Assembly (NCBI GenBank): GCA_964503335.1
Contig: CAZCZZ010000022.1
Coordinates: forward strand, 1-57,867
From: CAZCZZ01 sp964503335
GTDB taxonomy: Bacteria; Verrucomicrobiota; Kiritimatiellia; CAIVKH01
Length of the DNA: 57,867 nucleotides
Reading direction: 5' to 3'
This document shows, piece by piece, positions 9,822 to 17,567 of this stretch. Both the position numbers and the translations under genes were made by a program. Positions within the stretch are counted from its first letter, which is position 1. Each line of letters begins with the position of its first letter. The notes below the pieces were generated by a model, which searched no databases, was not told the DNA's origin, and saw only the letters and a program-made list of their open reading frames with translations.

Positions 9822-10043
9822 CTACTTCTGCGTCGCTTCCACAGGCTGTCCAGCTGCGGCCATCACGCGTTCAATGGCGTCGCGGAAGACATCAAGGCCG
9901 GTCGAGGGAACGATGATCGTATCGCGGCGACCACCCACATCCTCGGTGATTTTGAGGAATCGTCCACGCGGATTCTCTTTAAGATCGAAGAAGAATTGCT
10001 TCCGCTCAATTTGAATTTTGTCACTGACGAGAGACGAGTCCAC
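9822..10043 (-). CDS. PUR-domain nucleic-acid-binding protein
   Basis: A 73-residue single-domain protein of the bacterial PurA-like family (DUF3276). The core IQIERKQFFFDLKENPRGR then FLKITEDVGGRRDTIIVPS is characteristic: a beta-sheet ending in one helix. Relatives such as Borrelia BpuR bind single-stranded DNA or RNA. The GTG start at 10043 is chosen because GGAGG stands 8 nt upstream; a TTG at 10064 in the same frame lacks a ribosome-binding site. It sits between the pseudopilin and the ECF sigma factor. Confidence 0.82.
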   Translation of the reverse strand: MDSSLVSDKIQIERKQFFFDLKENPRGRFLKITEDVGGRRDTIIVPSTGLDVFRDAIERVMAAAGQPVEATQK

Positions 10044-10154
10044 GGGCAAATCCTCCGAGCGCAAGAGTACGAGAAGAACCGGCGTGCGCTACCGTCGTGC
10101 AACGGAGATTAGTGAGGGTCGCCACAACCGCGCAAGGCGAAAACATCAGAAAAT

Positions 10155-10187
10155 AACGATTTATCAAAACGGATCAAATAAATCGTT
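10155..10187 (-). terminator. Hairpin terminator over the pseudopilin stop
   Basis: AACGATTTA (10155-10163) and TAAATCGTT (10179-10187) form a perfect 9-bp stem with a 15-base loop that contains the pseudopilin stop codon. On the minus strand the stem is followed by ATTTTC, a poor T tract. It would end or attenuate the riboswitch-led transcript before the PUR and sigma genes. Confidence 0.5.
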
Positions 10188-10949
10188 GTTAGGACCGCCG
10201 AACCATCCAATCTGGTGCCTCTTGAACCCCGCCGTGGTACTGAAGTCCATCGATTCGAGCGAGGTGTGACCATCCACCCAGGCGACCACCGTTTTGTCAT
10301 CGTGCCGGAAATGGATGGATGGATTTGCCGGTCCGCCCTGTTCCCGGACCGGTTCGCGGTTCGACAGGTTTCGGTAAGCTTCCGCGAAGGAATACTCTAT
10401 CAGGTATGAACTTCCCTTGCTGCTTTGCGGATAGGCCGTATCGGCGAACATAACGGTCGAGCCCGGTTGCTGGATGGCTCCAGGGGGCATTCCGGCCTCG
10501 ACGCCTTCGTCCCTGAACCCAACCAGATACGACCGCGACCCCACACCTTTCGCGTTATACCCATAAGCTCCGCAGCCCGCTTCAAAGCCATCCCGTGCCG
10601 CGCCCACGAACGATGGACAGGACCGGATGGCGCCACCTGCGCCGAGATATGGAGCCAGGGGACCTTTGCCTGAATCAAATGCTTCGTCGCCATCTCCCCG
10701 CTGTCCGTACCAGCGCATCGAGTTGGCGCCGAAGAAGTCTGCGGCGGCGGCGACGTAGGAGCCGGCGTCCGAAGCGAAAAGCGAGTTCGCGGTTTGAAGC
10801 TGTCGCTGGTTCGCACGGCATTTCGCTGCTGCAGCCGACTCCTTCGAGCGGCCAATCGTGGGCAGCGCAAGCGCGACGACAGTGCCCATGATCGCAATTA
10901 CGGTCAGAAGTTCGATCACCGTGAAGGCGCTCTTCCGTCGGCTGGTCAC
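10164..10949 (-). CDS. Prepilin-like protein with H-X9-DG motif
   Basis: A 261-residue type II pseudopilin-like protein. Short basic leader MTSRRKS, then the prepilin peptidase site and helix AFTVIELLTVIAIMGTVVALA. The C-terminal part is a globular domain with the H-X9-DG motif (HDDKTVVAWVDGH), a pattern expanded in planctomycetes and verrucomicrobia. It starts by ATGA overlap with the preceding surface-protein gene, so it belongs to the cobalamin-riboswitch operon. Whether it builds a pilus, a secretion pseudopilus or a stand-alone surface fibre cannot be told. Confidence 0.87.
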   Translation of the reverse strand: MTSRRKSAFTVIELLTVIAIMGTVVALALPTIGRSKESAAAAKCRANQRQLQTANSLFASDAGSYVAAAADFFGANSMRWYGQRGDGDEAFDSGKGPLAPYLGAGGAIRSCPSFVGAARDGFEAGCGAYGYNAKGVGSRSYLVGFRDEGVEAGMPPGAIQQPGSTVMFADTAYPQSSKGSSYLIEYSFAEAYRNLSNREPVREQGGPANPSIHFRHDDKTVVAWVDGHTSLESMDFSTTAGFKRHQIGWFGGPNNDLFDPF

Positions 10950-12001
10950 GGTGCCCTCCAGCGTGTGATGCGATAGCTTCGGGCTGATTCCGGCGCGGCG
11001 TCCGTGATGGAGGCGATTGCTTGTACTCCGGTGACGATGCCGCCAAGTGGCGACCAGGCACCGCCGGCGCTGTCGGCGATTTCCACCTGATACAACGTCT
11101 TATCCGCGGCGAACCAGCGGATCTCCAATCCGGTGCTTTGGGGAACGATCTCCGCCTCGGCCGTATTCAAGACGGCCACGGCCCGCAGATCGAACCCGTC
11201 GGTCCATGTGATCGCGGCCTGCTGCGGATAACCGGTGTTCGCGTCGTAGAACGGATCAAGGATCGGCCTGCCGGAATCGTCCAACGTGCTCCCGTTGCCC
11301 ACGACGTCCACAAGTCGCACGTGGCGGATGTTGCTGAGATCCACCGCGCCGGCGAGAACCTGCGGATGATTTGTCAGTGCGGACAAATCAAACGGCGTCC
11401 CGAACCCGATGATGTGTTTTCCAGCCAGGCCGTCGATCAACGTCGAATCCTGGCTGAAGAAATTCTCCTGGTCTCCCCCGCCCGCTCCTTCCGGCGCGAA
11501 GACCGCGTTCGTTCCGAGATAGGTGACCGGAAAGCGTGCCCACGCGGAGGTGGTCGTGCCGACATCCACGAAGGCCAGCTCCACGAACGCATACGAATTC
11601 GTAAGTCCCTCGCGGGATGTCCCGGTGAAGTCGGTGTAATCGGTGAAACCGTTCTCGAAGACGGCGAAATCGGGTCCCGGCCCGTTGTGAATGGCAACGG
11701 GAAAGGAGAGGAGCATGGCGCCGCCGTTTCCAAGCGACGCCACATGGCGTGTCGTGTCGTTCAAACCAAACCCCGCTGGCGCACCGATGACTGCCGCCGT
11801 GCTGCTCGTCGCGAAGCCGCCCTGGTTTCGCGCATAGCCTCCGCTGCCATCCGCAGGCGGGAAATATTCGCAGGCTGAAATCCACGCCTTCACGACGACA
11901 GCCGTGGGCGAAAGACCCGTCACCTCATCAGGGAACGGTCCAGCCCATGCCACCGTCGCGCAAAGCTGCGCGCACACCACCAGTTGTTTAAGTCCGTACA
12001 C
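10946..12001 (-). CDS. Exported surface protein with FAVFENGF signature
   Basis: A 351-residue predicted exported protein. From the GTG at 12001 the N-terminus is a good signal peptide (VYGLKQLVVCAQLCATVAWA, then GPF); the frame is open farther upstream but would bury the signal. The central part (DFAVFENGFTDYTD, FVELAFVDVG, WARFP) matches a family of bacterial cell-surface proteins that I recall near cobalamin-regulated loci. The C-terminal 80 residues look like a beta-sandwich. The GTG lies 14 bp inside the upstream PEP-CTERM gene, implying coupled translation. Ligand unknown; a role in corrinoid capture is only inferred from the riboswitch. Confidence 0.75.
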   Translation of the reverse strand: MYGLKQLVVCAQLCATVAWAGPFPDEVTGLSPTAVVVKAWISACEYFPPADGSGGYARNQGGFATSSTAAVIGAPAGFGLNDTTRHVASLGNGGAMLLSFPVAIHNGPGPDFAVFENGFTDYTDFTGTSREGLTNSYAFVELAFVDVGTTTSAWARFPVTYLGTNAVFAPEGAGGGDQENFFSQDSTLIDGLAGKHIIGFGTPFDLSALTNHPQVLAGAVDLSNIRHVRLVDVVGNGSTLDDSGRPILDPFYDANTGYPQQAAITWTDGFDLRAVAVLNTAEAEIVPQSTGLEIRWFAADKTLYQVEIADSAGGAWSPLGGIVTGVQAIASITDAAPESARSYRITRWRAP

Positions 12002-13001
12002 GTCGATTTCGCCATCCCGCCACAAAGGCGCCCAACGCCACCAGCAAGCCCGCGGCCGGCTCGGGCACAACGAGGTTGTTGGCCAGGTCGTAGCCGTAAT
12101 TCATCGCCGTGGAGCCTGCGAAAGGATTCTCCTGGTTGATGTAGGCGACATACGAACTACCATCGCGCGTGAAGGTATGGACAGAGTAGCTGGAATTATC
12201 AAAGCCCGGGATGAAGGACGCCTCAGCGGCGAGGTTGGGATCGTACACGCGAAGTCCGTTGTGAAGGTAGCCGGCGGCCCATAGGCGTCCGAGCCCGTCG
12301 ACGGCGATCGTCCCGATGTTGCCCCCTTCACCGAAGTCGTACACGAGTTGCCCGTCGGCGAGCGAAAGTGGCGTGCCGGAGATCGCGGCGCTGAGCTGGG
12401 CATCGGTGAACAGGTACACGGTGCCATCGTCGGTATCACCCACGTACAGGTTGCCGAAGCCGTCGATCGTGAAGCCGGCGCTGAATGTGGACACGTTCGT
12501 GAGGATGACCTTGTTGATGGACCCATCGAGGGCCACATACGAAACGCCGTGCGTGAAGCCTTCGTACAGGCCCGCGATGTACATGCTCGAACTGTCCTTG
12601 AGGACACCCTGGTAGTTCTGGATCGTGAAGCTCGTCGCAGCGAATGCGGGTGTGAGCAGGTCGGATGGATTGAAGGTCTGCAGCGCGCTCTCGCCGAAGC
12701 CTCCGCCGCCCGCGACGGCGGACGTGTCGCTTCGCACGGCGATGAAAGACGGGTCCACGCCACCAGGCACGCCGGCAAATGTGGAATACGCTGCGGAGCC
12801 CCAGGCATCCTGGGCGTAGAAGCTATTGCCCTCGCCGTACACGTAGCGGCCATCCGGGAGATGCCCCATCGCGAACGGTGAGAACGCCCCGGAGAGCGGC
12901 TGCAGTCCGAACTGTGTCCAACTCGCGTGGACCGGGAATGCAACGAGGGTGAGGACTGCAGACCATGTGCCGACGGGCACAAACCAACGGGACCTGACCA
13001 T
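11988..13001 (-). CDS. PEP-CTERM surface protein, propeller-like
   Basis: A 337-residue exported protein. Signal peptide MVRSRWFVPVG followed by hydrophobic residues to FPVHA; then strand-rich repeats of the kind DGFGNLYVGDTDDGTVYLF and DGLGRLWAAGYLHNGLRVYD that suggest a beta-propeller; and a C-terminal VPEPAAG, hydrophobic helix and RNRR tail, the PEP-CTERM sorting signal for exosortase. The start at 13001 is preferred over an upstream in-frame ATG at 13052 because the signal peptide then begins at residue 1. It is the first gene after a cobalamin riboswitch, so expression should fall when cobalamin is plentiful. The exosortase gene is not in the window. Confidence 0.85.
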   Translation of the reverse strand: MVRSRWFVPVGTWSAVLTLVAFPVHASWTQFGLQPLSGAFSPFAMGHLPDGRYVYGEGNSFYAQDAWGSAAYSTFAGVPGGVDPSFIAVRSDTSAVAGGGGFGESALQTFNPSDLLTPAFAATSFTIQNYQGVLKDSSSMYIAGLYEGFTHGVSYVALDGSINKVILTNVSTFSAGFTIDGFGNLYVGDTDDGTVYLFTDAQLSAAISGTPLSLADGQLVYDFGEGGNIGTIAVDGLGRLWAAGYLHNGLRVYDPNLAAEASFIPGFDNSSYSVHTFTRDGSSYVAYINQENPFAGSTAMNYGYDLANNLVVPEPAAGLLVALGAFVAGWRNRRVRT

Positions 13002-13164
13002 TTCCTGCCTTTCTGCTTCTTTCGCGGAAGCAACCGCGTGATCCGGCTTCAAGCCATCGCACAGCGGAACGGACGTTGATCAGCTTCTTGCGGGAAAGGT
13101 TCACTCGCGGACTGGAGAAGCCCGCGGGTACACCCTTTCTTCGCGAAAAGCTGAGTACTACGGG

Positions 13165-13358
13165 AGCAGCTCGTCTTCTGGCTTTCCATCCCTCGTCGGC
13201 GACCTTCCCGCGCGTGCTAGAACTGCACCTCGCAGTGGCTCACAAGGCCGACTTGGTCCCCGGTTTCCCGGGTGCTGGATTACAGCGGCGCGACCGCGCC
13301 CGATTTTCACGGGACTTCCGTTCGCTGCTTCCGCGGCTCTTCACATGAAGAACCGGAG
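13165..13358 (-). promoter_or_regulatory. Cobalamin (B12) riboswitch
   Basis: Read on the minus strand, the conserved cobalamin aptamer elements occur in order: GGAAGTCCCGTGAAAATC, then GGGCGCGGTCGCGCC, CGCTGTAATCC, TGAGCCACTG (B12-box side), GCGGGAAGG and AAAGCCAGAAGACGAGC. Spacing fits the Rfam cobalamin family. It lies about 165 nt upstream of the PEP-CTERM start. A later pairing of GAAAGG with CCTTTC (about 13095-13140) could serve as expression platform. Expected effect is repression of the three surface-protein genes by adenosyl- or methyl-cobalamin. Confidence 0.93.
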
Positions 13359-13360
13359 CG

Positions 13361-13390
13361 AGAGTAGGTTGTCACAGGCGGATGAGTCAA
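13361..13390 (-). promoter_or_regulatory. Candidate sigma-70 promoter of the riboswitch transcript
   Basis: On the minus strand TTGACT (13390-13385) and TACTCT (13366-13361) are 18 bp apart, just upstream of the aptamer. The same -10 hexamer TACTCT occurs in the rplU promoter at 21939-21944. Confidence 0.45.
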
Positions 13391-13402
13391 GGTGCGCTTG
13401 AC
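13386..13402. promoter_or_regulatory. 17-bp palindrome between divergent riboswitch operon and hpt
   Basis: GTCAAG and CTTGAC flank GTGCG. Each arm contains a TTGAC -35-like core, one for each direction, so a protein bound here could block both promoters. For hpt, TTGACA at 13398-13403 would be the -35, but I see no good -10. Confidence 0.35.
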
Positions 13403-13434
13403 AGCGCCACATCGAACCTTGAGCATGCGCGCCC

Positions 13435-13983
13435 ATGTTGCGACCCCATCATATTCGCGATGTCGTTATTACTGCTGCCCAGATTGAGCAGCGGGTCGAT
13501 GAACTCGTGCAGGAGATGCGCGAACACTGTCGGGGAAGCAACCTCGTCATGATCGGAATCCTGCGCGGCAGCTTCATGTTCCTCGCCGACCTGGTACGCG
13601 ACCTCTACCACCATGACGTGCACCCGCGGATCGACTTCCTGACGCTCGAGAGCTACGGGGCCGGCACGGAATCATCCGGCGTAGTCAAGGTGACGAAGGA
13701 CATCACGGTCGATGTGACCGGCGCGGAGGTCGTCATCATCGACGACATCCTGGATTCCGGAAGAACGCTCAGTTTTGCCAAGCGGATGTTGCTCGAAAAG
13801 GGCGCGAAGTCCGTGAAGACCTGCGCCCTGCTGGACAAACCCAGCCGCCGGATCGTGTCCTTCGAAGCCGACTTCGTCGGGTTCGCCATCGAGAACGAGT
13901 TCGTGGTCGGCTATGGCCTCGACTACGACAACCACTATCGCGAACTGCCCTACATCGCGAAAGTGACGTTCACTGGCGGATGA
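13435..13983 (+). CDS. hpt: Hypoxanthine phosphoribosyltransferase
   Basis: Purine salvage enzyme making IMP (and GMP) from hypoxanthine (guanine) and PRPP. The 182-residue size is usual. Motifs: ILRGSFMFLADLVRDL, the flexible-loop SYGAGTESSG, the PRPP-binding VVIIDDILDSGRTL near residues 100-113, and C-terminal FVVGYGLDYDNHYRELPYI. It faces away from the cobalamin operon and converges on the NYN gene. No clear ribosome-binding site precedes the ATG. Confidence 0.95.
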   Translation: MLRPHHIRDVVITAAQIEQRVDELVQEMREHCRGSNLVMIGILRGSFMFLADLVRDLYHHDVHPRIDFLTLESYGAGTESSGVVKVTKDITVDVTGAEVVIIDDILDSGRTLSFAKRMLLEKGAKSVKTCALLDKPSRRIVSFEADFVGFAIENEFVVGYGLDYDNHYRELPYIAKVTFTGG

Positions 13984-13991
13984 AGAGGTAC

Positions 13992-14038
13992 GTGATCCGT
14001 AATCCGACGCGGATAACGGACCACCGATTACGGATTAC
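13992..14038. terminator. Hairpin from TAATCC-type repeats between convergent genes
   Basis: GTGATCCGTAATCCG (13992-14006) and CCGATTACGGATTAC (14024-14038) are near-perfect inverted repeats with a 17-bp loop, each arm made of short repeated units. It lies directly between the 3' ends of hpt and the NYN gene, where it could serve as a bidirectional transcript end. Confidence 0.5.
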
Positions 14039-14045
14039 CTTCTTC

Positions 14046-14690
14046 TTACTCCACGAGATCGATCAGATTCTTGACCGAAGGCTCGCTTCCGGAATTCGTC
14101 TGGTCCGACTGCGAGGACTCGTCACGCCGGGGGCGTTGGTCCTGCTGTTGCTGCGAGGGAGGTCCATCGCGACGATCCCGACGATCGCGTCCACCGCGAT
14201 CACGGCCACCACGACGACCACCGTGGTCGCGACGTCCCATCGATCCGCCTTCGCCACCACCGAGGTTGGATGGATCCATCGCCTTGCGAAGCGTTGATGT
14301 GCGCATGACCTGTGCGCCACGGCCCACCAAACGATCCTCGAGTTCCTTGTCGGAGGTCACGACGACGCTCTGGCGTCCCGCACCGGAACGGGCAAGGCTC
14401 TCGACCTGCTCCGAAATACCTGACGCCTGCTCGGCGAAATAGACCTTCAAGGGACCAAAATCGCCGCCATGCGCGACTTCACGAAGCGGACGACCTGCGA
14501 ATACGACCTGGCACTTCACCTGTTCACGCTCCGAAAACTGCGCCAAACGCTGCAGGACCTGAACGCGCTCCACCGGGCCGCCACCGCGGCCATCCATCAA
14601 GCGCTCGCCATCAATCACGCAGGACTTTGCCGTGCTTCCGCCCGCGGACTTTCCGCCGACGATTCCCATTATGCTTTCCCACAAACTCAT
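14046..14690 (-). CDS. NYN (YacP-like) domain protein with RGG-rich tail
   Basis: A 214-residue protein. The first 140 residues resemble the YacP/NYN PIN-like RNase domain: CVIDGERLMDG near residue 24, VVFAG, YFAEQASGISEQVESLA and VVVTSDKELEDRL. The last 75 residues are disordered and rich in Arg and Gly (RRDHGGRRGGRDRGGRDRR), like RGG boxes that bind RNA, followed by Gln/Ser-rich sequence. Likely an RNA-processing or RNA-decay factor. Substrate unknown. Confidence 0.8.
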   Translation of the reverse strand: MSLWESIMGIVGGKSAGGSTAKSCVIDGERLMDGRGGGPVERVQVLQRLAQFSEREQVKCQVVFAGRPLREVAHGGDFGPLKVYFAEQASGISEQVESLARSGAGRQSVVVTSDKELEDRLVGRGAQVMRTSTLRKAMDPSNLGGGEGGSMGRRDHGGRRGGRDRGGRDRRDRRDGPPSQQQQDQRPRRDESSQSDQTNSGSEPSVKNLIDLVE

Positions 14691-14805
14691 GAACCATTCT
14701 CCTTCACCATCTTCGCCATAAGTCCCTCAACGGGGAGACTTTGCCATTCGATACCTCGGGGAGTTAATCGGGTCCCGCCCACGCGGGTTGACCGGCGCTG
14801 AGCGC

Positions 14806-14869
14806 GCCCGGATAGCTCGTACAGGCCTCTTTTGGCGATAGATAAGCCGACAAGAGTACCTATCCGGGC
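14806..14869. ncRNA. Long structured hairpin in a divergent intergenic region
   Basis: GCCCGGATA (14806-14814) and TATCCGGGC (14861-14869) pair perfectly, and further nested pairs GTAC/GTAC, TCTT/AAGA and GGC/GCC continue inward to a small loop. The 64-bp element lies between the divergent NYN and CpXC genes. It is not a tRNA (no T-arm or anticodon arm). It could be a structured leader, a small RNA or a cruciform; the class is uncertain. Confidence 0.35.
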
Positions 14870-14908
14870 CCATTTGATCAAGCCCTAGTCTGGAGACCGC
14901 GGCGGGTG

Positions 14909-14937
14909 TTGACGGTACATGGGTCATGGGCTACCGT
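14909..14937 (+). promoter_or_regulatory. Candidate sigma-70 promoter of the CpXC gene
   Basis: TTGACG at 14909-14914, 17-bp spacer, TACCGT at 14932-14937. A start of transcription about 7 bp later would leave only a few leader bases before the ATG at 14953, and would exclude the earlier in-frame ATG at 14926. Confidence 0.4.
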
Positions 14938-14952
14938 CCGCGCTTCCAAAAA

Positions 14953-15678
14953 ATGTCTGAAAAACGATCCTATAACATCGTATGCCCCCGCTGCCATCAC
15001 CCGATGGATGTGGAGCTGTACGAGTCGATCAACGTGAAGCAGGAGCCCGACCTCAAGCAGCAGCTCCTGGTGAACCAGATCAATTCCGTGAAGTGCACGG
15101 AATGCGAGCTGCAGTTCCGCGTCGACAAGCCGCTGGTGTACAGCGATCCCGATCATCAGCTGCTGATCTATTGGTTCCCGCACCGCGAGGACAACTTTGA
15201 AGTCGGCGAGGAAAGGTTCGGGGCGTGGCTGGAGGAGATCGGTGCGGTCATGCCGGACGGGGTCCGCGCGCCGGATGTCCACCTTGTGTTCACACGCACG
15301 GAGCTCGTCGAGCGCATCTTCCTGAAGGAAGCCGGTCTGGACGAGCGCGTGGTCGAGTACATCAAGTACGTCATCTACACCAAGAACGCCCAGCGGCTTG
15401 ACCCGTTGGCGAAGATCCTGCTCTTCAATGCGCAGGACTCAACGGACGATGAGCTTTGCTTCGTCGTGCAGGATGCGGCAACGCGCCAGCTCGAAGCGGT
15501 GTTGAAGTACAGCCAAGAGGCATACAAGGCGCTCTGCGAAACGTTCGGGCAGGAAGAGAAGACGGCCGATCTGCTGGAGCTCTTTCCGGGCCCCTACATC
15601 AGCGCCCGCGCACTCATGCGCCGCGATTCGCTGGATGAGATCCTCGAAGAGCCGGAAGATCCGTCGGATCAACGCTGA
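14953..15678 (+). CDS. CpXC-domain protein
   Basis: A 241-residue protein (250 if the ATG at 14926 is used). Near the N-terminus it has two zinc-ribbon-like knuckles, CPRC and CTEC about 35 residues apart, with the CpXC domain pattern (YNIVCPRCHHPMDVELYESINV, then the second knuckle and QFRVDKPLVYSDP). The remainder is helical and acidic. Function unknown. It converges on the TPR gene, and the two 3' ends overlap by 10 bp. Confidence 0.78.
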   Translation: MSEKRSYNIVCPRCHHPMDVELYESINVKQEPDLKQQLLVNQINSVKCTECELQFRVDKPLVYSDPDHQLLIYWFPHREDNFEVGEERFGAWLEEIGAVMPDGVRAPDVHLVFTRTELVERIFLKEAGLDERVVEYIKYVIYTKNAQRLDPLAKILLFNAQDSTDDELCFVVQDAATRQLEAVLKYSQEAYKALCETFGQEEKTADLLELFPGPYISARALMRRDSLDEILEEPEDPSDQR

Positions 15679-16367
15679 ACGGTCTGCGCGGCGCGGCGCG
15701 CCTTCTCGACATAGAGGATTGCGGCCTCGGCGCGGTCGGTCCAAGGCGACTTGGGATTCCCGGCAACGAAATCTTCGTACACGGCTTTCGCTTCGTCGAA
15801 GCGTCCAAGCTGCTCCAACGCGCGGGCTTTACCGAAGAGCGCGAGCGGCTGCGTGTAGTGTCCTTCGTGCTTCGCGATGACCGCTTCAAAGGCCGCGACG
15901 GCTTCCTCGAATCGGCCCGACGCCTCCTTGCACTGCGCAATACCCAGCTCGGCCGTCGGCAAGAGCGCGTGCTTCGGGTACAGGCTGATGAACTGGCTGA
16001 AAAGGTTTTCGGAGAGCTCGTACTGACCCATATCGAAGTTGCGGCTCGCGAGCGCGACATAGGCCAGCGGTGCCGCAGGCGTCGAGGGATACTGGTCGAT
16101 GACGGCCTGAATCTGCTCGGGGGACTGCGACTGGAAAAGCTGGGCTTCGGCTTTGACGGCGGAGGTTTCCTTGTAGTTCTTCCAGGCAGAGAAACCGAGG
16201 AATACGGCCACGGCCAGACCGACACCGAGAAGCACGGAGACGCCGTTCTCGCGCAGGAAATCAACCACCTCGGGGACCTCGTGATCCTTGAGCTCTCTCT
16301 CAAGGATTGCAGCGGTCGTGGGCTTGATTGGTTCGTTCTCAGCAGGCTTGGCCGGTTCAGTCGTCAT
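15669..16367 (-). CDS. TPR membrane protein (YfgM-like)
   Basis: A 232-residue protein with a cytoplasmic N-terminus, one membrane segment near residues 43-62 (GVSVLLGVGLAVAVFLGFSA), then TPR-like helical repeats (APLAYVALASRNFDMGQYE; ALFGKARALEQLGRFDEA). This is the architecture of TPR_21/YfgM-type proteins that act in envelope protein quality control. The start at 16367 (MTTEPAKP) is certain, because the apparent upstream frame only crosses the N gap. Confidence 0.83.
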   Translation of the reverse strand: MTTEPAKPAENEPIKPTTAAILERELKDHEVPEVVDFLRENGVSVLLGVGLAVAVFLGFSAWKNYKETSAVKAEAQLFQSQSPEQIQAVIDQYPSTPAAPLAYVALASRNFDMGQYELSENLFSQFISLYPKHALLPTAELGIAQCKEASGRFEEAVAAFEAVIAKHEGHYTQPLALFGKARALEQLGRFDEAKAVYEDFVAGNPKSPWTDRAEAAILYVEKARRAAQTVQR

Positions 16368-16418
16368 AAGGGCGCCGTATGTACGATGCAACGGCCACCC
16401 AAGGCAAGCCTTCTTGCG

Positions 16419-16518
16419 NNNNNNNNNNNNNNNNNNNNNNNNNNNNNNNNNNNNNNNNNNNNNNNNNNNNNNNNNNNNNNNNNNNNNNNNNNNNNNNNNN
16501 NNNNNNNNNNNNNNNNNN
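16419..16518. other. Assembly gap of 100 N
   Basis: Exactly 100 undetermined bases, the usual scaffold placeholder, so the true distance is unknown. It removes the 3' end of aroK and possibly further sequence between aroK and the TPR gene. Confidence 0.99.
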
Positions 16519-17000
16519 GCCACGTCTTCCGGCGTGAGGCCGTCGGTGTCGACCTGGCGCTTGACTGCGTCATAGAGCGGTTTCCGCTTCGCGAGGAGGT
16601 CGGTGATCTTCTGGAGCTTGTCGCCGCCTTGGAGGAGAGGACGACCCGTGTCGTGTCCCACGCGGGAAAGGATCATTTCGGGCGTGGCGCGCAGGCAGAA
16701 GACGAAGCCGGTCTTCTCGAAATCGGCAATATTGGCAGGATTCAGGACGATTCCGCCGCCAGGGGCAATGACGAGATTCGTTTTCGCGGCCAACTCCTGC
16801 ACGAGGTCCCGTTCCAGCTTGCGGAAGTGAGCTTCGCCGTCCGTCGCAAAGATTTCGGCGATGGATCGTCCCTGCCGCCGGACCAGCTCCTCGTCCATGT
16901 CGATGAAGTCACGCCGGAGGGCCTGGGCGATGGCGCGGCCGGTTGAGGTCTTTCCGGTGCCCATGAATCCGACGAGAACGATATTGGCATTCGATTCCAT
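16519..17000 (-). CDS. aroK: Shikimate kinase (3' end lost in gap)
   Basis: Phosphorylates shikimate at the 3-OH in the pathway to chorismate. The visible 160 residues carry the P-loop GFMGTGKTSTG, shikimate-binding DMDEEL and the IAPGGGIV motif, plus the lid GRPLLQGG. The family is usually 165-180 residues long, so only a few residues are missing. The ATG at 17000 gives the normal N-terminus. It is divergent from folK, with 56 bp between starts. Confidence 0.92.
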
Positions 17001-17056
17001 GCGCTGATTCCTGTTGGCCTGTAGGGAGCGGGTTGTTTACCGTACGCCCCTTCTTT

Positions 17057-17560
17057 ATGGAAGCTGGAATCAGTATCGGTTCAAATTTGGGCGATCGACT
17101 CGCCAACCTGAGGGCATCGCGCGAGGGCATTGCGTCGATTCCTGCCGTTCAAGTCGTGGCCTCCTCGCCGGTCTATGAGACGGAACCGGTCGGTGTGAAG
17201 CCGGAATACCGCGACCTGAAGTTCCTCAATACCGTCCTGATCGTGGAAACCACGCTAAGTGCCGATGAACTGCAAGAAGCGCTGGCGGCCGTGGAGGAGA
17301 AGCTGGGGCGGCTGCGGGGAGACGATCGTTTTGCGCCCAGGATCATCGACATCGACATCCTGTATGCCGGCCCGCTCGTAACCGAGACGGAGCGGCTTAC
17401 CCTGCCCCACCCGCGCTGGGCACGGCGGCGCTTTGTGGTGCAACCCCTTGCGGATGTGAGGGCAAGCCTGATTCTCCCGGGCGTCAGCCAGACGGTGCAG
17501 GATATTCTCGACGCTTTACCCCCGGGTGAAGACGTGGCACTGTTTGCCCGCGAATGGTGA
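17057..17560 (+). CDS. folK: HPPK, 6-hydroxymethyl-7,8-dihydropterin pyrophosphokinase
   Basis: Transfers pyrophosphate from ATP to 6-hydroxymethyl-dihydropterin in folate synthesis. The 167-residue product has IGSNLGDR near the N-terminus, SSPVYETEPVG and the signature RFAPRIIDIDIL, and LPHPRWARRRFVVQPLADV near the C-terminus. The start at 17057 fits the family N-terminus MEAGISIGSNLG. panB begins 7 bp after its stop, so the two vitamin-pathway genes are probably cotranscribed. Confidence 0.94.
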   Translation: MEAGISIGSNLGDRLANLRASREGIASIPAVQVVASSPVYETEPVGVKPEYRDLKFLNTVLIVETTLSADELQEALAAVEEKLGRLRGDDRFAPRIIDIDILYAGPLVTETERLTLPHPRWARRRFVVQPLADVRASLILPGVSQTVQDILDALPPGEDVALFAREW

Positions 17561-17567
17561 TTCTTCC

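Noticed and set aside
10018..10269. 83-residue plus-strand frame opposite the PUR and pseudopilin genes
   Set aside because: It crosses the hairpin terminator and has no family features; the opposite-strand genes are well supported.
14806..14869. tRNA gene
   Set aside because: The acceptor-like stem is present, but there is no T-arm GTTCRA, no anticodon stem-loop and the length is too short.
15669..17000. Single 443-residue shikimate kinase-TPR fusion
   Set aside because: The frame only seems continuous because it crosses 100 N. A separate start (MTTEPAKP) and a complete TPR membrane protein are present after the gap.
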